NCBI GenBank assembly: GCA_905221605.1
Contig: CAJNDS010002655.1
Coordinates: 60,001 to 124,000, forward strand
Direction of reading: 5' to 3'
From: Symbiodinium natans
Lineage: Eukaryota > Sar > Dinophyceae > Suessiales > Symbiodiniaceae
Length of the DNA stretch: 64,000 bases
Part shown: positions 1-10,292 of the stretch, in pieces
How the letters are laid out: each line of letters starts with the position of its first letter
How positions within the stretch are numbered: the first letter of the stretch is position 1
The notes under the pieces: generated by a model
Database searches by the model: none
What the model was told of the DNA's origin: nothing
What the model saw: only the letters and a program-made list of their open reading frames with translations
Translations under genes and position numbers: made by a program

Positions 1-53
1 AAACCCTAAACCCTAAACCCTAAATCCCAATCCCCAAAAATTGGGCAGCCGAC

Positions 54-156
54 CTGATTCTCCGCGAGGAAGACCTGGGTAGCCGCGGCCACGTCGCAGG
101 CGCGGAGGACTTCCAAGGCCCCTCCCGTGAAAGTCCCAGCCTTCGCCGTCAGGACA
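54..156 (-). CDS. Gene A exon with a telomere-derived acceptor
   Basis: VLTAKAGTFTGGALEVLRAC then DVAAATQVFLAENQ, 34 codons after one base. Acceptor CCCTAAAG|T, donor AATCAG|GTCGGC. CCCTAAA lies to its left and TTTAGGG to its right. Confidence 0.8.
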
Positions 157-3100
157 CTTTAGGGTTTAGGGTTAAAGGTTTAGGGCTTAGGGCTTAGGGT
201 TTAGGGCTTAGGGTTTAGGGTTTAGGGTTTAGGGTTTAGGGTTTAGGGTTTAGGGTAGTTTGCCCTTGTGGGATGTTGTCAAGCAGCGCAGAACCCTGAG
301 GCATAAATCCGGCTCCACTCTGTCGAACACTCTGCCCTCTCTGCCCCCCTTCGACATGGCAACTTAACAGGGGCACACAACGCCTCCACGTGACCCCCCA
401 GGGCCGCTCCGGAGGCTGTAACGAGCATGGTCCAGCGGTTCGGCGTCCTGGGTGGGAACCCAGGACCGTCGAGTAGGGCAAATTATGCTTTCGTCGGAAC
501 TGCTTAAGGGCACTCTAGGATTTGACCTTCGGTGCGTTTGCGATGCCCTCAATGCCCAGCCCGTGGAACGTCGAGCTTCGCGCGGATTTCAGGGAAAGTT
601 GTTTTTTGTTGTTGGCTTACTCAAGCCCAGCTTCACGAATCCATGTCCAGAGGCTTCTGTTTGTAGGTCCATATCGAATTAGGAGCAATGCGGCCTGGAA
701 GAGACACGACCCTCAACAAGGCACAGAAGCCCAAAATCCCAGGCAAAGCCGGAGCCCACCGCTCTTGCCCTTGACCTCCTCAAACCCTAAACCCTAAACC
801 CTAAACCCTAAACCCTAACCCTAAACCCTAAACCCGAAACCCTAAACTCCTGCCCAGGGTCGGCTCCTCCTGGGAGCTGGGTGACACCAGCGCATTCTGG
901 ATCCTTGCTTCGCACGTCGTGGGGCATCGGGCTTAAGGCTTTAGGGTTTAGGGTTTAGGGTTTAGGGTTTAGGGTTTAGGGTTTAGGGTTTAGGGTTTAG
1001 GGTTTAGGGTTTAGGGTTTAGGGTTTAGGGAGGGCTGAGTAACCCTTTCGTAGTTCTTGTGCAGACTAGCCACTGCAAAGCTCCCCACTCGAAGAGGACA
1101 ACTCGCAACTTCAATCACTAGGCCCTTCAAAGGATAGACTGCGAAGACTTATGCGCAACACTGCTCTCACGCGAAGCAGTGCGTAAGTGCAAGGGCAACC
1201 CGATGATCCTCAAGCGAAATGTGCCTCCTAAGCTCTTTACTAGTCCAGAACTTGTTCCAAGTGCACAACTGAGCATCTTTGCACGGAATCCATACAGCAC
1301 CCCCTCGATGACATTGTCAGTGATAGGCAGCATGACCTCACGAATCTCTTCGGGTTGGGTATAAAAATGTCTACCAGGGGAGGAGGTGCCAGGGAAAATT
1401 GAACACGCGCACCTCGTGGGGCCGTGCGGAGTTGATCACCGGCACGCCGATGGGCAGCGTCATCTCCACACCTGTCGACTCCGCGTCGACATCGATGTTC
1501 CTTGTCGTTCAAGCTCTGGGGGTTGGGTTCTGGTGTTCAGGGTCGCTCTGGCTGCAAGAGGCCCGCCCTAATCATCCCCAACATAACATCAACGACCTGT
1601 CGTAGTTTCTGTTGTCCGGATCAGAAGCCAGCATGACCTGCAAAGAGCGGCCAAGGTGCGACACGAAGATGTAGCCAGGTGGGCCCATTAAGTACATCTC
1701 ACCTCGGTGCATGCCTCATCCGAAGCTGCTGGTATGCTGTACTTGGAGTCATGGTACTTATAACCATTATCACTGTACTTATAACTGTACCTATAACTGT
1801 ACTTAGAACTGTACTTATAACTGTACTTGTAACTGTACTTATAGCTGTACTTCTAGCTGCACTTATAACTGTACTTCTAACCATATTAAGGCACTTAACG
1901 GGCTTACCTGCAAGTAGCTCATCTGCGCAAGCCCCTGGGCACGTGCCGCCCAGCCACTCCCACTCCAGATGCGGCCGGCCAGTCGGTAGGCCAAGCTGAC
2001 CTGAGGGACACAAGCCCTAAACCCTAAACCCTAAACCCTAAACCCTAAACCCTAAACCCTAAACCCTAAACCCTAAACCCTAAACCCTAAACCCTAAACG
2101 AAAGATGAAGCTTTGAAATTTCGGCTGGCGGTGCCTAAAGGTATCCCTACATGCATGCGAACTTTGGCTAAAACGCTGCAGCCACATGGACAGCCGGAAC
2201 CAGAACAACCCAGACGATGCTGGAAGAGGCAAAGATGAGACACACGAAGGACAAAGAGATTCTCTGTATGTTTCAGCTGAGTCGTCACACGCTTAGGCGC
2301 GGCAAGAGACCAATCATGTGTGTACCCACCAGATGCCCAACCGGCACCGTGTTCAGGCCGTGAGGGTTCGTCATGGCTGCCAGGCCGGACACTGGGAATG
2401 GCACTAACAACGACAACAGCTACAGGGACAGGATGAGGGTCCGATGCGCGAGGCAGGTTCAACCGCCCACGTACCGGGCTCATAGACAAAACCTACAGGC
2501 CATGGGTACCCCCAGGTGGCGTGTACGATAAGCGTGTAGACACACGCAATTGCCCTGCGCTGTGATGCTGGACTGGAGGTTCGGCCCGCGTGGGGACGGA
2601 TGTTGTTTCGTCTGTTTGTGGTTGAAGCTAACCGTCACATATGTAGAAGACGTAAGGGCTGAGTCTCAGCAATGAGTGTTCAGATGGAGATGTTGAGAGC
2701 CGCAGTGGCGCCTGCAAACCAAGTAACCGCTCGAAAATTCTACACCTCGTCAAAAGATTTGCCATTGGATCACAAAGTGACGAAGGTCTCCGCCCCAGGT
2801 CCGAAGTCACTGAACTGCACGTCTTGCACCTGGGGCAATTGCAGGTTTGACTTGAAGATTGGGTTTGGATTCGAGATTTAGAGTTTCGGTGCAGGGTCAA
2901 CCCGGAACCTCTGCAACCACAAGACCAATATAAAAGTGCGCCTGGAAGCTTGCTTTGTGTTGTGTTCAGCTGTCGGTTGCGGGGGTGTGCTGCATCTTCG
3001 TCTTTAAGGCTTCAGGGTTGGGCAAGCACACCAGTTTTCATTCAGCGTGGTCAAGAGGCCGTGCAAGGTAGCAACTGCGCAAGGACCACAGCCCCACGCT

Positions 3101-6100
3101 GCAATCTCATCATATCCCATTTCTACCCTGGATGCTGCAGGGCCTGTGGGGTCCTACTGAGCCAAGGTCGGATGCGGCACCTGCAGTGCTCGGCTGTAGA
3201 GCTGCCAGCTGTCACCTCCAGGGAAAGGTCATAAAGGCAATGGCTTGACTAACCCTAAACCCTAAACCCGAAACCCGAAATTCTGGAACTAAGGGCTGCT
3301 TGGGCACGGGCTTTCTGTGTTAGTCAGTCAGTCAGTCAGCCAGTTAGTTCATTGGCCTGTTCAGAAGGGACAATCCCAAACTCTGCCCCCAACCCCCAGG
3401 CTCACAGGGGGGGAGCAGAGGGGGGATAACGGGAGGAACCATGGAAATCCAATGTTTGGGGACAATAACCGACATCGTTGAAAGAAAAAAGACAACCCTC
3501 TGAATCTCTGAATAGAAAGGACATTTCGAAAACCCTTGCAAGCCACCAGTCCGGGCGCTGGAGATTCAAGGAAAGAACCGTCCGAACAAAATTAAGACGC
3601 AGCCCTGCACATTAAACAGCAAGGCCTCGAAACCCCAGCCCAGCAGCCCAGCCCTCAACAGCAAACCCCAAAAGCATCGTCGAAAAACATGGATGGGGGT
3701 CAACTGCAAGCCTGGCTGGAAGTCTCAGGCTTCGAGGGTATTGGGGCTTCATACTTTCTGGGCCGGAGGCACTTGGATTTTGTGGGTTGGGGTATTGGGA
3801 AGGTGTGGAGCTTCTAGGCTTGGGCTGCAGATTTGGGAGTGGCATGTCCGGTTGGTGCGAAAGGTCCAGGCCTCCGTAGGGAGATCTCAACGGCGCTGCC
3901 TGGCATGAGACGCCCCTGGACTGCCTCGGTTTGCGAGGCCCTTTGTGCGGGCTGCGCATATGGGAGAGCCCTCGAAGCCCTCTCCCGACAACCACAAATC
4001 CACAAGACAAGGACTCTGACAAGAACTCGGATGGCGGATGGCTCAAGTCTCGCTTACCCGCACTCAAAAACTCAGGGACCCTGAAGATCTCTGAACCTCG
4101 AAACCGCTGCTCCTTCTAGGGCGGCCCGGCGGCAGGGCGAGGGACCAGGGGCTGAAGTCCCAGTACTTGGCCCGCAGGGCTTCGACGCGGCTCTGGATGG
4201 CCGCTGCCTGGAGAAGACGGAAGACACGAAACTCCCAGATCTTCCAAAAAAAATCCCTTAGGTTAAGGAGGAGACCTTATAATTCAGAATCATGATCTTT
4301 AAGCATAAGTGAGGGCATATTCCTTAATTTAAGGGGGTTTGGGAAGACCTGGGAACAGAGGCCGCTTGCTTTGTGGCGGCCTTGTCGCGGCTTCCGCTTG
4401 GCTCCATGCCGTGTTTTGCATGGGGTCTGACTTTTGGGGCATCCTCAGGGCTTGGGGGTGTTGCGGCTTGCTCAGAAACATATCTGAAGTAGGGTTTTTT
4501 TCTTGTCCCAAAAGGACACCAAATATATACACTCACCAATATGAAAAAGGGAACCTTATATACACTCACCAAAAACAGAAATATAAACCCTGCTTCAAAT
4601 ATCAATGTGATTGGGCGTTCGTGCTTCTTCTCAAAAGTTTTTTGCCGGGGGAATTCAGGCTTAGGCTTGGCGCCTGACTCAAGGTCGGGTTGAGAACGTC
4701 AATCTGGAAGGAGAACGGCGTTCCCGCGGCGAAGAACTGTCCCGGAGACAAGCTGAGGGTTAGCAGGCCCGGCGCAGACCTTGAACACACGTGTGGGGTT
4801 TAGGGTTTAGGGTTTAGGGTTTAGGGTTTAGGGTTTAGGGTTTAGGGTTTAGGGGGTTTAGGGGGTTTAGGGTTTAGGGTTTAGGGTTCAAGGATTGCAG
4901 GTTTCGAGTTTATGCTATACTATACGTGCCGCAGAAAGCGCAGCGACCGATGAAGGAGGAGCATCCCGACTCTAAACCCCAACCGCTCTGAACTTCTGCA
5001 CTGCAGGCCAAAAAAAACCGAGCTCTGGAATCTTCAGTGACTCAGTGCAGCCCGCGAGGCACACAGTCCGGATCCCCAAGCTCTGGGAACACCTCACACG
5101 CCACACTTTGGGGGGGGGGGGGGAGGCTGGGGGGGTCATCCCCTAAGTTTGAAACCCTAAACCCTGAAACCCTAAGCCCTAAACCCTAAAACCTCGAACC
5201 TAAAGCCCTAAACCCTGTTCCTGTCCAACCCAATAGTTATGGATTCATGTCAAATTCTCCTATCCTGGGATTTCCACGAACAATCTCCTAAACCAGAAAG
5301 GCAACCCTAAATTCGGAAACCCTAAACCCTAACCCCTAAACCCTGGAACCCTAAACCCTAAACCCTAAACCCTAAACCCTAAACCCTAAACCCTAAACCC
5401 TAAACCCTAAACCCTCAACCCTAAACCCTAAACCCTGGAGCGAAGTGGCGGTCTCCGTGGCCGCGGGAGCTGAGAGGCTGAGACACCTTGAAGCCCAGAC
5501 TGAGAAAGGGGGGTTTAGGGTTTAGGGTTTAGGGTTTAGGGTTTAGGGTTTAGGGTTTAGGGTTTAGGGTTTAGGGTTTAGGGTTTAGGGTTTAGGGTTT
5601 AGGGTTTAGGGTGCCCCTTTTCATACCCCCCAAAGACAGTGGAATCCCCCCAAAAAAAGGAGCCCCCAAAAAGGGTGCCCTCTATTTTTCGGAAACCTTC
5701 TTGGGGGGGGGGGGGGGGGGGGGGGGGGTGGGGGGGTGGTCCTTATTTTGAGGGAATCCTAATTTTTTGGGGGGCTTATTGCTTAGGGGCCCCCTGTTTT
5801 CGTAAACCCCTTCATTTCAGCTGGACCAGACTGCGCACAATCACTTTAGGGTTTAGGGTTCAGGGCTAAACCTCTAAAGTCCCAGGCACGCGAAGAGGAA
5901 CTCTTCTGGCCCTTGCAAGGAAATCGAAGCGTCTGTCGACAGCAAGCTCAGCGAGTTTTTGAAGAAGACCTGCGGAAGTTACTAGTTTTGGAGGAGCATG
6001 AAGGTCTATAAGGGTTCAACATTTCGGGGGACGAGGAGGCCCTGTTGCCTTGTACCGGTAGATTTGCGCCTGCTACCTTCCATGACAATTCATAAGGCGG

Positions 6101-9100
6101 CAAACAGTTCTGAGCCATGCAAGTGTTTACCCCATACCACAAACTATGCTGGCGTAGACCCCAAACGGAGTAAGACCACGTCAAACACATTCCAAAACAT
6201 CCCGAGACACTCCAAGAGCATGCCCTACAAGGCGCACTGCGCCTGAGCTAGAACGTCACAGGCCCACTGGGGCGATCGCTCCCGGCTTGAAATTCGCACG
6301 CGGCCCAGGGAGAACGTCACAGGGTCACAGGGAACACCGAGCGAGCCATCGATTTCGAGGCCCAGTGTGCGTACAAGCACGCCGCTGCGTCGAAACGATC
6401 CAACCCGCGTTACTCCCAACATAAGAACCCCCAAAGCGCAAGCATGGTTCGGTGAACATACACGTTCCAGCATAAATAACGATATGGCCGCATTCCCTGC
6501 ACATCCCACCTGCAAGGTGTTCAGCTGCTCCACGGCCAAGTTGCCTGGATGTTTCGGAAACTCACTGGGGTTACTAGTCGAGCTTCCAAGTACAAGACTG
6601 GCAAAGTTCAGACATTTTGTTGTGGTGGGAGGAACACAGCACATAGACGCACAGTCTTCCAAACGCCACCGAGCCGCTAGGGGACAGGAATGCCCCGTGG
6701 AGCGGCAGCAGGATGTTCCTGGTCTCATGCTTCCAACATCCGGAGAAAACCCTCAGCCCCTTTGGGGTGCCTCGGGATTTTTCGGGCCTGAAGAGCATCA
6801 TCAAGTGTCCCAGCCCAGTGCGCCCACAGAGTGCCCTTAGGGGGGGGATTTCGAGGGGAGAGCCTGGGGAAGGAGGCGCTCCAGGATCCCGGAGTCCATG
6901 AGCACTTTGCACCCTCGCATGCCCAGCATTCGAAGGTTCTTGGGGACCCAGGGCCTCCTCGGAAACCCCCGTAAAACCTTCTTGAGGCTTTCAGCTCCCC
7001 AAGAGGGCTTTTCAGGAACCTTGACGTCCCACGCAGTTTCGCAAGCCAATGAAGGCGAAAGGGCAAGAAACGACTCTCGTGGGAACCCAAACGCTCGACC
7101 AGGTGTGGAACAAGCTCGCTGCACCGACTTACCCTGGGGTTTTGGGGGTTCAAGGGTTTCAGGTGCTTGGGTTTGAGGCTCGTGGTGTGAAAGGTTTAGC
7201 AAACGCGTGACCGCGTGCGGGATGAGCAAGTCAGATCCGAATGCATAAATGCAAAATCGCTGCTACTGAAGGGTGCTGGTTGCAAAGTGACCGAAGCTCT
7301 GAAAAAACCTGGGAGCGCAGAATCCCAAACTCTTTGTCTGTCTTTCTTGTGCGGATCCCAGATTCATGGCGCCGATGGCCGCAGTGGCCGTGGCCTGCAC
7401 GGGGCGGCCCACCTCTCAGGAAAGCAAGAAGCAAAATGGGGTACCATCTTGGGGGGAGGGGGGTCCCTTTAAGGGGCTTCGTTTCCATCTTGGGGGTCTA
7501 AACGGGGTGCCCTTATTTTGGGAAATGCCCAAAGCGGTTTCAGTGCTGAAAGCTCATGGCACTAAGCCAACGCCTAAGGCTCAGGGAAGAAGCGTCAAGA
7601 GAGAGACTTGAGCCAGTTCACTGCGACCGCTCTGGGCAGCCGCGAAGAGGTTCTTCGTGTTTGGGGTAACCTTCTGAACCCTAAACCCTAAGCCCTACCC
7701 TAAGCCCTAAACTTCTGAACCCTCAACCCTAAACTTCAGAACTTTTCTGGGGGAAGGATGCAGGACCGTCCAACCCCCCCCCCCCCCCGAATTTGGCGCC
7801 TCAACCCTAAACCCTAAACTTCTAAGCCCTAAGCCCTAAGCCCTAAACCCGAAGCCCTAAACCCTAAACCCGAGCCTCGAGGTAGAGGCTCCAGGCCTCC
7901 GGCGCGCCGGGCACGAAGGTGGAGGTGGCCAAGATGCCTCGGAAGGGCTCTTAAAAGCTTGGGGTCTGAGGGGGGGTTTAGGGTTTAGGGTTTGGGGTTT
8001 AGGGTTTAGGGTTTAGGGTTTAGGGTTTAGGGTTTGGGGTTTAGGGTTTAGGGTTTAGGGTTTAGGGTTTAGGGTTATAAGACAAGGATGCTGGAGTCTG
8101 GATTTTCAACGCACCCAGGCAAAAAGAGTGACAAAGGGCTGTATAGGAGCCTGAATAATTAGAATGGGGTTTTTGGGGTCTATTGTAGTATAACTATAAA
8201 GGGACCATAAGGGAATACCATTAATAACTATTCCGACCCTATAGTACTCAAGCTTCTTACAACACACCAGAAGCCCCAGATCTTCCAAAACCCCTTGCAA
8301 AGAAAGAATTTGCCCTAATTTATACTAAGCATCATTACTATGAATTAGGGTATAGTCCTTGGTCCAGAGTCCGAGGTACCAAGCAGGTCTGACTCTGTCA
8401 CCAAGGCGGACAGCACATCGGAACATGCCGAGGGCAGCGTGGCCACCTCCGGATTCTGGACCTTGGCTGTGCTTCAGATGTGAGGCATGGGCTACGGAAA
8501 TGTTGCAAAGCCTGCAACCTCGGAATTCTTCAACATAGGATCTTGGGGATGGAGCGAGTTACGATTATGTCTGCATTCCAAGAAAACGTCTCGTCGGGAT
8601 AAGAACGCGCTCAACTTCTTCATGCGGCCCGAACGCTCGCAGGAGTAGCGCGTAGCTGACCCCAGTCCAGAGGACATCGGTGGCTCCGAGCTCGATCGTG
8701 ACGCTCTGGCTGCCCAGCACGATGCTGGGGCTGCTGCTGAGACGTGCAAAGCCGCTGACCTGCACTTCGGCGACAATGACCTGGAATAAGCTCGGCACGT
8801 CGACGCGGAGCATTCCCCTGCCAGAGAAGGTGATCCCGGGCTTGAAAACGATCTGCACCGTGTTGTCCGCCCCGGCCGCCGCATTCCGGGAGTAGCCTCG
8901 GATGGCCCTTCGAGCCCTCTGAAAAACATTCCTCAAAAGCACCCCCTAAACCCCAAACCCTTTAAACCCTAAACCCTAAACCCTAAACCCTAAACCCTCT
9001 TAAACCCAAACAAAGGGAAAATACGAAAACATCCCAAGGGCCCTGCCTAGCAGCTGATCAAGGCGGAAGGCACGGGCGCCACACTCAGCCCGGCATCCGA

Positions 9101-10247
9101 GTTGATGGCGCCGTGTGCAGCCTGACCCAGCTGCTGCGCTTGAGCATACCTCTGCAGAACCAGGGTTTAGGGTTTAGGGTTTAGGGTTCAGGGTTCAGGG
9201 TTCAGGGTTTAGGGTTTAGGGTTTAGGGTTTAGGGTTTAGGGTTTAGGGTTTAGGGTTTAGGGTTTAGGGCTTAGGGTTTAGGGTTTAGGGTTGAACTTC
9301 GAACCCTAGCAAAAGTTCCTCTAAATTTTGCTGTTTCTTAGGAATTAGGGTACCCAAAAACTAAAAATGATTCCCAAGTCGCCCTAAGATACCATCGCAC
9401 GCCAAGCGTTCCGGCCTTGGGAGCATTGAGCCTGAATCGGAATGTCACCGGTTCCACGCCGATCCTGCCTGCGGGCACCAGCCGGATGGCCTGGGCTGTC
9501 AAAGGAAACGAATCAGGGGTTTAGGGTTTAGGGTTTAGGGTTTAGGGTTTAGGGTTTAGGGTTTAGGGTTTAGGGTTTAGGGTTTAGGGTTTAGGGTTTA
9601 GGGTTTAGGGTTTAGGGTTTAGGGGCCACAGAAACTCGGCAGCAGTTCTTGTGCTTCGGAGCTTGGAACTGGAAGAAGGGTGGGTTCCGCAAGCCCTCCC
9701 CACCCACCCGAAACACACACATACAGATACATACACATGAAACAGTGTCATACTAACAAGGGCAAAACATATATTTTACGTAAAGACTACCTAAAAAATA
9801 GGACATCATGATACAAAACCTAGTAATGCCTGTTACTACACATAATAGATCATCATATGACATAACAATTCACAATACGACATCACCATGCATGACTACA
9901 CATAATAATGTACGACCTAATACGTAGCAGTGACTAGCAATGCATGAATACCTGATAATGCATAACAATGCATGACGATACATGGTAACACACACACAAT
10001 ACATTATGTTATGCTACATGAGAATACACGATAATGCCGCCCTCCACTAGCTGATTGATGAACACATCGAGGCGACGTTGAGGCCGACGTTGTCCAGAAC
10101 GGAGGCGGCGCTGCTGACGGGGAACCGTAGGAAGCTGCAGGTGCCCCCACCCACCAGTCCAGCCAGCCCGCCACTGCTCTCCACGGAGCAGGGGCTCACC
10201 GCAGAAAAATCCCAAAGCATCAGGGGCCTGCGTGCAAAGTGACACAA

Positions 10248-10292
<45 letters not shown>

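Noticed and set aside
1-24. Chromosome end (true telomere) at the left edge
   Set aside because: Only 24 bases of CCCTAAA before a coding exon, and dozens of equal arrays in both directions inside the window; it reads as one more intron array cut by the window.
1240-1512. 90-codon minus ORF in another frame over exon 1375-1500
   Set aside because: Basic, low-quality composition; the neighbouring frame joins exons 1597-1637 and 1908-2000 through a shared Arg codon.
6225-6728. 167-codon minus-strand ORF
   Set aside because: Part of it is peptide-like, but no splice phase connects it to gene A; only noted as a possible exon region.
8395-8490. Plus-strand exon (SDSVTKADSTSEHAEGS)
   Set aside because: Open with plausible borders, but the minus-strand reading of the same bases joins its neighbours in phase.
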